Origin: Candidatus Binatia bacterium
GTDB lineage: Bacteria; Desulfobacterota; Binatia; UBA1149; CAITLU01
DNA: 64,000 bases
NCBI GenBank assembly: GCA_036493895.1
Contig: DASXOZ010000008.1
Span: 28,007-92,006, forward strand
Reading direction: 5' to 3'
Shown here: positions 1-8,115 of the stretch, in pieces
Layout: each line of letters starts with the position of its first letter
How positions within the stretch are numbered: position 1 is the first letter of the stretch
Translations under genes and position numbers: made by a program
Notes under the pieces: model-generated
What the model saw: the letters and a program-made list of their open reading frames with translations, nothing else
Database searches by the model: none
Told to the model about the DNA's origin: nothing

Positions 1-756
1 GCAGAAGATGATGACGTTGGTCCACACGTTGCGGATGCCGTTGGCCATCAGGTTCGCCAGCAGCACGCGCGGCGCGTTCCAGGGCGTCAGCAGCGGGAAC
101 AGCACGTAGTCCTTCGCGAGCTGGCGGCCGGCCTTGCGCAGGAACTGGCGCCATTTCCGGGGAAATTCCGCCCGACGCTCCTCGGCCTCCTTGCTGTCCG
201 TGCGTCCGAACATCACGCGCACCGGGTCCATGTCGTGCAGGCCGACTCCCCACTGGAACAGCAGCGCGAGCGCGACGTTGTTGATCGGCTGGAACAGGTG
301 CTTGGTGGTCCAGTGCTGCTCGCTGCTGACGCGGATGAGCCCGTAGCCGACGTCGCGATCGAGGCCGAGCACGTTCGTGAACGTGTGGTGCTCGTAGTTG
401 TGGTAGTGGCGCCACTGCGAGGAATCGCAGACGTTGTCCCACTCGTAAGTGCGCGAGTCGAGGGTGGAATCGTTCATCCAGTCGTACTGGCCGTGCATGA
501 CGTTGTGGCCGATCTCCATGTTCTCGAGGATCTTGGCCAGCGACAGCGCCGCGACGCCGACCACGAAGCTGGCCGGGTCGATGCCGAGCCCGATCATCGC
601 GCGGCCGGCGATCGCGCTCGCGCGGGCCAGACGCACGATGCGCCGGATGTGCGCGGCGTCGCTCTCGCCGAGATCGTCGAGCACTTCGTTTCGCAGCGCA
701 TCGAGCTCCGCACCGATCGCATCGAGCTCTTCGTTTGTCGGCTTCCTCGATTCCAT
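1..756 (-). CDS. Membrane fatty-acid desaturase (DesB-like), 3' end outside the window
   Basis: Only the first 252 codons are present; the reading frame is still open at the window edge. The start is the ATG at 754-756 (read on the minus strand), preceded by an AGGAGA ribosome site. Two histidine boxes are visible: GHNVMHG at about residue 83 and HYHNYEHH at about residue 117. These are the di-iron ligands of membrane desaturases/hydroxylases. The third box expected in the family would lie in the missing part. It follows the reductase gene (801-1895) after a 44-base gap, so the two probably form one operon supplying electrons to the desaturase. The order regulator / oxidoreductase / desaturase copies the Pseudomonas desT-desCB arrangement (established knowledge), hence the DesB-like name. 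The exact substrate and regiospecificity cannot be read from sequence. Confidence 0.9.
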   Translation of the reverse strand, partial: MESRKPTNEELDAIGAELDALRNEVLDDLGESDAAHIRRIVRLARASAIAGRAMIGLGIDPASFVVGVAALSLAKILENMEIGHNVMHGQYDWMNDSTLDSRTYEWDNVCDSSQWRHYHNYEHHTFTNVLGLDRDVGYGLIRVSSEQHWTTKHLFQPINNVALALLFQWGVGLHDMDPVRVMFGRTDSKEAEERRAEFPRKWRQFLRKAGRQLAKDYVLFPLLTPWNAPRVLLANLMANGIRNVWTNVIIFC

Positions 757-800
757 TGCATTCTCCTGTGGCGCGGCCGTCGATCTCGCGAGCGAAGGCT

Positions 801-1895
801 TCATAGTTCGAGCACGACCGGCGTCACCGCGGTCGAGATGCAGAGCTGGATGGTGCCGGCGCCGTCATCGCTCGTGCGCCCGTCGCGGACATCGCTCGTG
901 CGCCCGGAAATCTTCGCGCACTTGCAGGTGTGGCAGACGCCCATGCGGCAGCCGTAAACCGGAGCGAGCCCGGCTCTTTCGGCCGCCGCCAGCAGTGTTT
1001 CGCCCGGCTTGGCCTCGAAGCGGATGCCGGATCGGCTGGCTTCGACCGGCACGGCTTCTGCCGTGACCGGCGCCCAGGACGCGAGGGAGAAGCGCTCGAA
1101 GCGAAGATTCGACGCCAGGCCCGCCTCGTTCCACGCGCCGCGCACCGTTTGCTGGAAACCGTCCGGGCCGCAGACGTAGACGAGGGCATCGGCCCAGTCG
1201 CGCGCAAGGGGCGCAAGGTGCGGCTGGTCGATGCGGCCGTGGGTTGCGGTTTCGTGCAGCGTCATCTCGAGCCACGGGCTTCGCGCGGCCAGGGCTTCGA
1301 GCTCCTTGCCAAAGATCGCGTCGGCTGCGGTGGCCGTCGAGTAGAGCAGGCGAACGCGGGGCTGCACGGCACCCGGCCGGTCCAGCTCCCGCAGCATCGC
1401 CATGACAGGAGTGATGCCGCTTCCTGCGGCAAGAAATACCAGGTGCGACGGCAGTGCGCGCGGGAGCACGAACTCTCCGCCGGGCGCCGCCAGCGTCACC
1501 ACGTCGCCGGCGCGCGCGACATCGTTCCACCACGTCGAGACTTTTCCGCCCGCGTGACGCTTGACGGTGATCGCGAGGAGCCCGTCGCGGCGCCGCGGCG
1601 ACGACAGGCTGAAGGTGCGCATGAGGCGCCGCCCGCCGATCTCCACCTCGACCGTGACGTGCTGCCCGGCGCGATGCCCCGGCCACAGCGCGTTCGGCTT
1701 CAGCACCAGGGTGCGCGCATCCCGGCTTTCGCGGACGGCGGCAACGACGCGGGCGCGGATCCTCGACAGCGACAGGGTCGTGCCGGTCATCGCGAGCAGG
1801 TCGTCGATCGCAGCGGAATCGTTCAGCGGGCGCAGCCACGGGCTGCGAAGAAGCGCGAGGACCGGTGCAGTGGTTTCGGCGAGAACAGTGCTCAT
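801..1895 (-). CDS. Ferredoxin reductase-type oxidoreductase with C-terminal 2Fe-2S domain (DesC-like)
   Basis: A 364-residue flavoprotein predicted to pass electrons from NAD(P)H to the adjacent desaturase. The FAD-binding motif RTFSLSS lies at about residues 93-99 and the NAD(P)-binding AAGSGITP at about 156-163. A plant-type 2Fe-2S domain ends the protein, with cysteines near residues 316, 321, 324 and 352 (C-x4-C-x2-C-x27-C). The start is the ATG at 1893-1895 because an AGGGAG ribosome site sits just upstream; an earlier in-frame start at 1925 would fall inside the operator boxes. This FAD/NAD/2Fe-2S order is that of desaturase reductases such as DesC and mycobacterial Rv3230c (family knowledge). 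It is transcribed toward the desaturase and away from the TetR gene at 2057. Confidence 0.92.
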   Translation of the reverse strand: MSTVLAETTAPVLALLRSPWLRPLNDSAAIDDLLAMTGTTLSLSRIRARVVAAVRESRDARTLVLKPNALWPGHRAGQHVTVEVEIGGRRLMRTFSLSSPRRRDGLLAITVKRHAGGKVSTWWNDVARAGDVVTLAAPGGEFVLPRALPSHLVFLAAGSGITPVMAMLRELDRPGAVQPRVRLLYSTATAADAIFGKELEALAARSPWLEMTLHETATHGRIDQPHLAPLARDWADALVYVCGPDGFQQTVRGAWNEAGLASNLRFERFSLASWAPVTAEAVPVEASRSGIRFEAKPGETLLAAAERAGLAPVYGCRMGVCHTCKCAKISGRTSDVRDGRTSDDGAGTIQLCISTAVTPVVLEL

Positions 1896-1916
1896 GGAAC
1901 TCCCTCGGGAAGATCT

Positions 1917-1965
1917 GGTGAACACTTGTGTACCGAAAATCCGGTTCTGTCAACAGTTGTGCACC
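1917..1965. promoter_or_regulatory. Two tandem DesT/FabR-like operator boxes
   Basis: Two imperfect 18-base palindromes lie at 1917-1934 (GGTGAACACTTGTGTACC) and 1948-1965 (TGTCAACAGTTGTGCACC). They agree at 14 of 18 positions and start 31 bases apart, about three helical turns, so two dimers could bind one face of the DNA. From memory the Pseudomonas DesT site is AGTGAACGCTTGTTGACT; the first box matches it at 13 of 18 positions. They lie 22 bases upstream of the reductase start and about 90 bases upstream of the regulator start, as expected for repression of the desaturase operon and autoregulation. Confidence 0.7.
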
Positions 1966-2056
1966 GAAATCGCCGGCCACCTCTGGCAAATGCTCGTATT
2001 TCCTGATTTTCATGCGTCTGGATATGGCTACAGGCGTTCATCGAAAGAGCAGGGTG

Positions 2057-2791
2057 ATGCCCCCGGCCGGCAAATCCGGGGCGGCCCCGCGGCGCAACGA
2101 GGCCGACGTCGCAGCCCCGCCCCATCCGGGGCCGTCGCGCACGGCGGAGCCCGCGGGCTCCCGTGCGGCCCAGAAGAAACGCACGCGCACCGCGCTGATG
2201 GACGCGACGCTGCGCCTGATGAGCAGCGGCCGCAGCCTGACGAGCCTCAGTCTGCGCGAGATCACGCGCGAGGCCGGCGTCGTGCCAACGTCGTTCTATC
2301 GCCACTTCCAGGACCTCGACGAACTGGGGCTCGCGCTCGTCGAAGAGACGGGGCTGTCGCTTCGCCGCATGCTGCGTGAAGCGCGCCGCGCCGGAGTGCC
2401 GCCGATCCGCATCATCGAGCACTCGGTACGCATCTACCGCCAGTTCGTGCGCGAGCACCGCCTGCACGTGATGTTCATGGCGAGCGAGCGCTGGGGCGGC
2501 TCGCCGCTGATCCGCCGCTCGATCCGCTACGAGACCCAGCATTTCGCGACCGAGATGGCGCAGGACCTTCGCGAACTGAGCCTGCTGCCGGGGCTTTCGA
2601 TGCCGACGCTGCAGACCGTGTGCGGGCTGGTCGTCAACACGATGCTCAACGCCGCGAGCGATTTCATGGACCTGCCCGCCGACCAGCCCCAGCTCGAAGA
2701 CGAGCTGGCACAGAACTTCGTGCGCCAGCTTCGCGTGATCTTCGTCGGTGCCACGCACTGGAGAGACCGCGTCGGGGCCGCGACGAGATGA
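2057..2791 (+). CDS. TetR-family regulator of FabR/DesT type (unsaturated fatty acid control)
   Basis: A 244-residue TetR-like repressor. The helix-turn-helix SLSLREITREAGVVPTSFYR runs straight into HFQDLDELGLALVEE; this stretch closely resembles the DNA-binding domain of E. coli FabR and Pseudomonas DesT, which sense the saturated/unsaturated acyl-CoA or acyl-ACP ratio. About 35 basic, proline-rich residues precede it. I chose the ATG at 2057 because the open frame upstream (back to 1928) runs through the operator boxes and has no ribosome site; AGGG lies a few bases before 2057. It is divergent from the desaturase/reductase genes. Its stop overlaps the next start (ATGA at 2788-2791), so the lipoate-ligase homologue is probably co-translated. 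Confidence 0.9.
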   Translation: MPPAGKSGAAPRRNEADVAAPPHPGPSRTAEPAGSRAAQKKRTRTALMDATLRLMSSGRSLTSLSLREITREAGVVPTSFYRHFQDLDELGLALVEETGLSLRRMLREARRAGVPPIRIIEHSVRIYRQFVREHRLHVMFMASERWGGSPLIRRSIRYETQHFATEMAQDLRELSLLPGLSMPTLQTVCGLVVNTMLNAASDFMDLPADQPQLEDELAQNFVRQLRVIFVGATHWRDRVGAATR

Positions 2792-3441
2792 GCGGCGCCA
2801 GGCCGCCGGTCGAGATCCTGCTCGGCTCCGCCCCCGGGGCCGTTCGCGGGATCGAGGGCGATTTCGCGCTGATGGACGCCGGTACTCCGGCTGCGCGCAC
2901 GCGCGTGTGGACCTGCACCGAGACGGCCGTGGTTCTCGGCGTCAGTCGCGATGCGGACACGGAGATCGACCTCGACGTCTGCCAGCGCAGCTCGGCAGCG
3001 GTGCTTCGCCGCGCCAGCGGAGGTGGAACGGTCGTGATCGGGTCGGGCACGGTGCAGTACGCCTTGGTCGTGCCCCATGCGTCCGGCGAGCCGCCGCCTT
3101 CGCTCGAGCAGGTCAAGCAGCGCTGCAACGGCTTCGTGCGCGCCGCGCTGGCTGCGTGCGGGCTTCACGCGGAAATCGACTCGGACCCTTCGGGAGACCT
3201 GCGCATCGGCGACCGCAAGGTCGGCGGTCTGGCGCTGAGACGCCAGCGGACCGCGACGATGCTGCACGGAACCCTGCTGGTGGAAGCGGATCTCGATCTC
3301 GTCGCGACGCTGCTGCATCATCCCGGCCGTGAGCCGGCGTGGCGGCGCGGCAGGACCCATCTCGATTTCCTCGCCAATACCGGCGCCCTCGATCATGACG
3401 CCTTCGCGCGTTCGCTCGCCGCAGCGGCTTGGCAACGCTGA
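2788..3441 (+). CDS. Lipoate-protein ligase A / octanoyltransferase family protein (short)
   Basis: A 217-residue BPL/LplA/LipB-fold protein, predicted to attach lipoyl or octanoyl groups to 2-oxoacid dehydrogenase E2 or glycine cleavage H protein, or to act as an amidotransferase. The adenylate/lipoyl pocket motif RRASGGGTVV is at about residues 73-82, and the catalytic-lysine region appears as GDRKVGGLALRR near residue 147. Bacterial LplA proteins with the accessory domain are about 330 residues, so this is the short catalytic-domain form. The start is fixed by the ATGA overlap with the TetR stop, and its own stop overlaps the next start (TGATG). Which reaction it performs cannot be decided here. 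Confidence 0.82.
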   Translation: MSGARPPVEILLGSAPGAVRGIEGDFALMDAGTPAARTRVWTCTETAVVLGVSRDADTEIDLDVCQRSSAAVLRRASGGGTVVIGSGTVQYALVVPHASGEPPPSLEQVKQRCNGFVRAALAACGLHAEIDSDPSGDLRIGDRKVGGLALRRQRTATMLHGTLLVEADLDLVATLLHHPGREPAWRRGRTHLDFLANTGALDHDAFARSLAAAAWQR

Positions 3442-4169
3442 TGGCCCTCCTTCGCCAGCTCGCCCTGGCCACAGGTCTCGTGCTCGCCGCCCATGTCGCG
3501 GCGGCCGAGCCTCTCGACTGCGGTCAGCCGTTCTCCGGCGGTGCCCATCCCGTCACCAGCGACTCTCTGTACATCCTGAAGTCGGGCGTCGGCCTCCTCG
3601 AGTGCGAGCTCTGCGCCTGCGACATCAACGGCAGCGGCACCATCACGGCCAGCGACGCGCTCGGAGATCTTCGCCTGGTCGTCGGCCTCGACGTCGCGCT
3701 CGACTGCCCCGCCTGCGCGACGACCACGACGACGACAACCACCTCGACGACGACCACGACTGTGCCGGCCTGTCCCGCTGTGACCGGACTCGAAAAGCTG
3801 GTCTTCAACGAGACGTTCACGTGCAACGAGCGCGACTTCGGCGGGCAGGCCTTCTGCGCCGACCTCGACTCGACCGACTCCTTCCAGTTCACGTACAAGG
3901 GCTCGGGGCACTACGAGGCGCGAGACGTGCCGGACACCGGCTTCGTCTACACCGGCACGCTGGCGTGCAGGACATTCAGCTGGCATGCCACCAGTCCGGA
4001 CGGCTACAGCGAATCGGGATCGTGGAAATTCGCCGCCGACCTCCATTCGTTCTTTGGCTCTTCATTCTATGTCGCGAACGACAACAGCTACTCGGGCGCC
4101 TGCAACGAGACCGGGGTGAAGTCGCCCACCCTTGCGCCGCACCCTCTGACGGTGCCGCCGTGTCCTTGA
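3441..4169 (+). CDS. Secreted protein with dockerin-like EF-hand motif and Thr-rich linker
   Basis: A 242-residue protein with an N-terminal signal peptide (about residues 1-23, ending AHVAAAEP). Residues about 55-90 hold a cysteine-flanked motif containing DINGSGTITASDAL. This resembles a single calcium-binding loop of type I dockerin. A run of 13 Thr/Ser residues follows and separates it from a C-terminal domain of about 140 residues with six cysteines, which I do not recognise. The ATG at 3441 overlaps the lplA-like stop; an upstream TTG at 3429 is ignored because the signal peptide starts cleanly at the ATG. Cys-bounded dockerin-like modules followed by poly-Thr linkers recur in secreted proteins of Binatota/Myxococcota-type genomes (impression, not a search result). 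Confidence 0.75.
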   Translation: MALLRQLALATGLVLAAHVAAAEPLDCGQPFSGGAHPVTSDSLYILKSGVGLLECELCACDINGSGTITASDALGDLRLVVGLDVALDCPACATTTTTTTTSTTTTTVPACPAVTGLEKLVFNETFTCNERDFGGQAFCADLDSTDSFQFTYKGSGHYEARDVPDTGFVYTGTLACRTFSWHATSPDGYSESGSWKFAADLHSFFGSSFYVANDNSYSGACNETGVKSPTLAPHPLTVPPCP

Positions 4170-4230
4170 GGACTGCCCGGCATCGCCAAGGAAACATCGG
4201 ATCCGGTACGTCGCGAGCAGATCGCCGCCA

Positions 4231-4239
4231 TGCTATCGA
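4231..4239 (+). promoter_or_regulatory. Extended -10 element (TGC-TATCGA) close to a start codon
   Basis: TGC followed by TATCGA ends nine bases before the ATG at 4249, so transcription would begin two to three bases before the start codon. The same TGC-TAnnn(T/A) pattern occurs before the genes at 5349, 8116 and 56689. No clear -35 element was seen. The alternative reading is that GAGGAT at 4238-4243 is a ribosome site. Confidence 0.35.
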
Positions 4240-4248
4240 GGATTGGCC

Positions 4249-4371
4249 ATGTCGAAGAAGGAGTCGATCGAGCTTTCGCACCCTTGCGCGCACGTGACGC
4301 GCGACACTCCCCGCCAGGCCCAGCGTCCGCCTCGCGGTTGTCTCGACGACGAATTCCTCTTCGAAGGATGA
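4249..4371 (+). CDS. Candidate 40-residue small protein, translationally coupled to DUF5996 gene
   Basis: An ATG at 4249 opens a 40-codon frame whose TGA stop (4369-4371) overlaps the ATG of the next gene (4368) in the classic ATGA arrangement. The peptide begins MSKKESIELSHPCAHVTRDT and ends CLDDEFLFEG. It has two cysteines, is basic at the start and acidic at the end. Third codon positions are mostly G or C, like neighbouring genes. I know no family for it. The overlap and codon use support translation; it may be a leader peptide that sets translation of the downstream gene rather than a functional protein. Confidence 0.45.
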   Translation: MSKKESIELSHPCAHVTRDTPRQAQRPPRGCLDDEFLFEG

Positions 4372-5309
4372 AGGCCGTGGACAAAGACTGGCCGGAGCTC
4401 CCGTACGCTGCGTGGAAAGACACGTACGCGACCCTGCACCTGTGGACGCAGATCGTCGGCAAGGTCCGCCTCGCGCACAACCCGTGGCTGAACCACTCGT
4501 GGCAGGTCACGCTCTATGTCACGCCGCACGGCTTGACGACGGCAGCGATCCCGCGCGGCGAGCGCGCCTTCGAGCTCGCGTTCGACTTCATGGATCACCT
4601 GCTGCTGATCCACACGAGTGATCGGCCGACGCGCCGCATCCGGCTCGAGCCCAAATCGGTCGCCGACTTCTACGGCGAGCTGATGGCGACGCTGCGCGAG
4701 CTCGACCTCGCAGTGGAGCTCAACACGATGCCGTGCGAGATCGCGCAGCCGACGCCCTTCGAGCTCGACCGCGCGCATGCCTCGTACGACAGCGAATACG
4801 CACAGCGCTTCGGCCGCGTCATCTGGCAATCGCACCGCGTGCTCGAACGCTTTCGCAGCGGGTTCATCGGCAAGGCGAGCCCGGTGCACTTCTTCTGGGG
4901 CAGCTTCGATCTGGCGGTTACGCGCTTCTCGGGCCGGCGCGCGCCGCTCCATCCCGGAGGCGTCCCGCATCTGCCCCGGCGCGTCGCGCAGGAAGCGTAT
5001 TCGCACGAAGTGAGCAGCGCCGGCTTCTGGCCCGGCAACGCCGACATCGACGCGTCGTTCTACGCGTACGCCTATCCCGAGCCGGAAGGTTTCCGCAGTG
5101 CGCGCGTCGCGCCGAAGGCCGCGCGCTTCGAGCCCACGCTCGGCGAGTTCGTCCTGCCTTACGCCAGCGTGCGCGAAGCTCGCGATCCGGATGCCGCCCT
5201 GCTCGAGTTCCTGCAGGCCACCTACGCCGCTGCCGCGGATCGCGCGCGCTGGGATCGCGCCGCGCTCGAATGCGACATCGGCCAGCCGGGAATCCCGCGC
5301 ACGCTGTAG
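4368..5309 (+). CDS. DUF5996 family protein
   Basis: A 313-residue soluble protein whose N-terminus (DWPELPYAAWKDTYATLHLW, then TQIVGKVRL) is the signature of the DUF5996 family, found in many bacteria with no established function. The middle contains conserved aromatic and histidine-rich stretches (SPVHFFWGSFDLAVTRFSGR at about residue 167) and a tail with FWPGN and YAYPEPEGF motifs, which suggest a binding pocket, but no catalytic residue assignment is known to me. The ATG overlaps the stop of the 40-residue frame upstream. The next gene (5349) lies 39 bases downstream behind its own promoter-like element. Function is unknown; family membership is secure. Confidence 0.88.
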   Translation: MKAVDKDWPELPYAAWKDTYATLHLWTQIVGKVRLAHNPWLNHSWQVTLYVTPHGLTTAAIPRGERAFELAFDFMDHLLLIHTSDRPTRRIRLEPKSVADFYGELMATLRELDLAVELNTMPCEIAQPTPFELDRAHASYDSEYAQRFGRVIWQSHRVLERFRSGFIGKASPVHFFWGSFDLAVTRFSGRRAPLHPGGVPHLPRRVAQEAYSHEVSSAGFWPGNADIDASFYAYAYPEPEGFRSARVAPKAARFEPTLGEFVLPYASVREARDPDAALLEFLQATYAAAADRARWDRAALECDIGQPGIPRTL

Positions 5310-5329
5310 CGTCCGGCCGCCCTCGCGCG

Positions 5330-5338
5330 TGCTACAAT
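5330..5338 (+). promoter_or_regulatory. Extended -10 element TGC-TACAAT
   Basis: TGCTACAAT at 5330-5338 lies ten bases before the ATG at 5349 and is a near-consensus extended -10 box. It would give a leader of about three bases. No clear -35 box at the usual distance. Confidence 0.45.
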
Positions 5339-5348
5339 CGGGCAAGAC

Positions 5349-5801
5349 ATGACGCCCTTCGCCGATCTCCTGCGATACCTCGCTACCGCCGCCCTCGGCA
5401 TCTTCCTCGGCTCGCAGCTTACCGAAGGCATGGTGCTGCTGCCCTGGTGGCGCGCGCTTGCGCCCGAGCAGTTCCTGCTCTGGTACGCCGACAACGGCCA
5501 GCGCCTGCTCGGTTACTTCGGACCGCTGACGACGGCGACAACGCTGCTCGCGGTCGCAGCGGCGTCCGCGACCGGGTGGGCGGGCGGCGCCGGCCTCGCG
5601 GGCGAGTCGCTTGCGGCGATCCTGATGATCGTCGTCGTCGCGAGCTTCTTTCTTTACTTCGAACGCACCAACCGCGGCTTCGCGACCGGGACGATCGCGC
5701 CGGGCGCAGTCGCCGCGGAACTCGAGCGCTGGAGTACGTGGCACTGGGCGCGCACCGCGCTCGCGGGATTTGCCTTCGCCGCGTCGCTGGTCTCGGCGTG
5801 A
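5349..5801 (+). CDS. Small integral membrane protein, DUF1772-like
   Basis: A 150-residue protein with four predicted membrane segments (about residues 8-28, 54-72, 83-104 and 130-148). The layout, with a polar loop after helix 1 (WWRALAPEQF) and the stretch YFERTNRGFATG between helices 3 and 4, resembles DUF1772/anthrone-oxygenase-like small membrane proteins, whose bacterial role is unclear. The start is the only ATG, ten bases after an extended -10 element. It is convergent with the ABC-F gene (ends 5865). The family call is by pattern and moderately secure. Confidence 0.7.
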   Translation: MTPFADLLRYLATAALGIFLGSQLTEGMVLLPWWRALAPEQFLLWYADNGQRLLGYFGPLTTATTLLAVAAASATGWAGGAGLAGESLAAILMIVVVASFFLYFERTNRGFATGTIAPGAVAAELERWSTWHWARTALAGFAFAASLVSA

Positions 5802-5864
5802 ACGACGGCGCGGGCAGCGGCGCCGACTCACCGCCGATCCAGCCTTCGTGCACCTGCCCGCGTG

Positions 5865-7970
5865 TCAGCCGCGGATTTCGGCGAGCGAGGCCTGCGCTTG
5901 CTCCCACCGCAGCATCAGCTCTTCGAGCTTCTTCTGGTCCTCGGTGTAGGCCGACAGCAGCGATCCGTAGCGCTGCTGGTCCGCGTAGATCTCCGGCTGC
6001 GACAGCTCGTTGCTGCGACCCGCCTGCAGCGTCTCGATTTCGGCGATGCGCGCCTCGTACTCCTGCACGCGTTTTTCGAGATCGCGAAGTGTTCGCTGCG
6101 CCTCGCGGTCCTTCGCACGCTCGCGCGCCTTCTCGTCCTTCGCGCCGCGCGGATCGACAGGCGCAGCTGCTGGCGGCATCGCGGAAGGCGCCTCGAGTTT
6201 CCGCAGCTGGGTATCGGCATTCGCCGCTTGCCTGTCGCCCTTCGCTCCCGTCTTGACCGCTGTCGCTGCCGCTTTACCCGCGTTCGCCGCCGCCTTGCCG
6301 GCTTTCGCTTCTGCCTTCTCCGCTTTGGCCTCCGCCCGCGCCGTCTTCTCGGCGCCCGATCTCTGCTGGGCCAGGTGGTAGAGGAACTCGTCCATCGTGC
6401 CGGGGAATTCCTCGACCACGTGCTCGTGGACGTACCAGACGCGGGTCGCGAGATGACGTACGAAGCTGCGGTTGTGGCTGACGAAGATCAGCGTCCCGTC
6501 GTAGGTCGCCAGCGCCTCGGCCAGCGCTTCGGAAGATTCGAGATCCAGGTGGTTGGTGGGCTCGTCCATCAGCAGCAGGTTGCCGGGATCGACCATCAGG
6601 CGTGCCAGCGCGACTCGCGCCTTCTCGCCGCCGGACAGCACCGCGATCTTCTTGTCGACGTCGTCGTCGGAGAACAGGAAGGTCCCGAGCACGTTGCGCA
6701 CCTGCGTGAGGTCGTCGTAGGCGCTGTTCTGCCACACTTCGTCGAAGACCGAGTTTCGCAGGTCGAGCCGTTCCGTCACGTGCTGGGCGTAGTAGCCGAC
6801 CTTGACGTTGTGGCCGAGGCGGAAACCGCCCGCGGCCGGCGCGATCTCGCCAGCCAGGATGCGCAGCAGCGTCGTCTTGCCGGCGCCGTTGGGCCCGATG
6901 ATCGCGACCTTGTCGCCGCGGCGCACGATGCCTTCTGCATGCTCGAACACGTCGATCTCGCCGTAGCGGTGCCCGAGGTCGCCCAGGATCACGGTATCGA
7001 CGCCGGCTCGCTGGCACGGCGGAAAACGGAAACGCAGCGTACGCTCGCTGCCGAGCAGGTTCACGTCCTCGAGTTTCCCGAGCATCTTGACGCGGCTCTG
7101 CACCGCGGCCGCCTTGTTCGCCTGCGCGCGAAATCGCGCGATGAAGCGCTCCGTCTGGTCGCGCAGCCTCTGCTGGTTGACCGCGCGGCGCTCGAGGATC
7201 TCGGCCTCCTCCGCCCTTTGCCGCTTGTAGTCCTCGTAGTTGCCCGAGTACTGGCGCACGCCTTCGGGCTCGTAGGAGACGATTCGCGTGACCTGCTCGT
7301 TCAGGAAGTCCCGGTCGTGGCAGATCAGGATCATCGCGTTTCGGTAGCGACGCAGGAAATCGGCGAGCCAGCCCACCGTCGTCACATCGAGGTGGTTGGT
7401 CGGCTCGTCCATCAGCAGAAGGTCGGGCTTCTGGAACAAGAGCGACGCCATCACGGCGCGCATCTTCCAGCCTCCGCTGAATTCGCCGAGATCGCGGGTT
7501 GCGTCGCCGCTGCGAAAGCCGAGGCCGTCCAGGATGCGGTGCGCCTCGTGCGGCGAGTAGTTCGAGTCGAAGTGCGCGACGTCGTCGTGCAGGGTGGCCA
7601 GCTTCTCGGCCAGCTCCATCTGCTCGGCCTCCGTCGTCGCTTCGGCCAGCTCGTGCTCGACCAACTCCAGCGTCGACTCGAGGGCGGCGCGGCCGGGAAC
7701 GCTGGAGAGCACGGAATCGACGAGGCTGCGGCCGCCGGCCACCTCCAGCTCCTGCGGCAGGTAGCCGATGCGGATCGCACCGGCGCGGCGCACGGCGCCG
7801 CGGTCCATTTCCTGCTGGCCGACGAGCACGCGAAGCAGCGACGATTTACCCGAGCCGTTGCGCCCGACGAGGCCGATGCGGTCCTCTTCGCCGATCCTCA
7901 GGTTGAGGCCGGAAAAGATCGAGCGCCCGCCGAAGGCAAGCTCACAGTCTTCCATCACGACGAGCGACAT
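5865..7970 (-). CDS. ABC-F family ATPase (Uup/YheS-type, ribosome-associated)
   Basis: A 701-residue protein with two ABC ATPase domains and no membrane segments. Walker A motifs are GRNGSGKSS (about residues 36-44) and GPNGAGKTT (about 359-367), and both domains carry LLLMDEPTNHLD Walker B boxes. The signatures are EFSGGWKMR and LSGGEKAR. The linker between the domains is basic and coiled. After the second domain comes an Ala/Lys-rich low-complexity stretch (about residues 540-610), then a coiled coil of about 90 residues, as in the C-terminal DNA/rRNA-binding arm of Uup-type proteins. ABC-F proteins act on the ribosomal E site to regulate elongation or relieve stalling (family knowledge). 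A TACAAA box lies 11 bases before the start codon. Confidence 0.93.
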   Translation of the reverse strand: MSLVVMEDCELAFGGRSIFSGLNLRIGEEDRIGLVGRNGSGKSSLLRVLVGQQEMDRGAVRRAGAIRIGYLPQELEVAGGRSLVDSVLSSVPGRAALESTLELVEHELAEATTEAEQMELAEKLATLHDDVAHFDSNYSPHEAHRILDGLGFRSGDATRDLGEFSGGWKMRAVMASLLFQKPDLLLMDEPTNHLDVTTVGWLADFLRRYRNAMILICHDRDFLNEQVTRIVSYEPEGVRQYSGNYEDYKRQRAEEAEILERRAVNQQRLRDQTERFIARFRAQANKAAAVQSRVKMLGKLEDVNLLGSERTLRFRFPPCQRAGVDTVILGDLGHRYGEIDVFEHAEGIVRRGDKVAIIGPNGAGKTTLLRILAGEIAPAAGGFRLGHNVKVGYYAQHVTERLDLRNSVFDEVWQNSAYDDLTQVRNVLGTFLFSDDDVDKKIAVLSGGEKARVALARLMVDPGNLLLMDEPTNHLDLESSEALAEALATYDGTLIFVSHNRSFVRHLATRVWYVHEHVVEEFPGTMDEFLYHLAQQRSGAEKTARAEAKAEKAEAKAGKAAANAGKAAATAVKTGAKGDRQAANADTQLRKLEAPSAMPPAAAPVDPRGAKDEKARERAKDREAQRTLRDLEKRVQEYEARIAEIETLQAGRSNELSQPEIYADQQRYGSLLSAYTEDQKKLEELMLRWEQAQASLAEIRG

Positions 7971-8115
7971 CGAAACCGTCGTTTGTACGGAGCACGCGGC
8001 ACCCGGGCAAACGCCGCGAACGTCGCGCTGTCATTGCGGCCGTGGCCGCGCCGGCGGCAGCATGCTCCGGTGCATCGCGCGCCTCGCGTGGCGCGGCGTG
8101 CTATCGTGCCCCGTC

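Noticed and set aside
867..906. Two 16-base direct copies (ATCGCTCGTGCGCCCG) in the reductase 2Fe-2S domain, suggesting an insertion between cysteines
   Set aside because: The Cys-to-Cys distance (27 residues) is the normal one for this domain, so there is no extra length; the repeat is probably coincidental or conversion-like.
1928..2056. N-terminal extension of the DesT-like regulator to 1928
   Set aside because: It would translate through both operator boxes, has no ribosome site and no similarity to the family N-terminus.
3721..3770. ACG/ACC trinucleotide run looking like a microsatellite
   Set aside because: It encodes the Thr-rich linker of a secreted protein with mixed Thr codons; similar runs encode linkers in the 898-residue paralogues.
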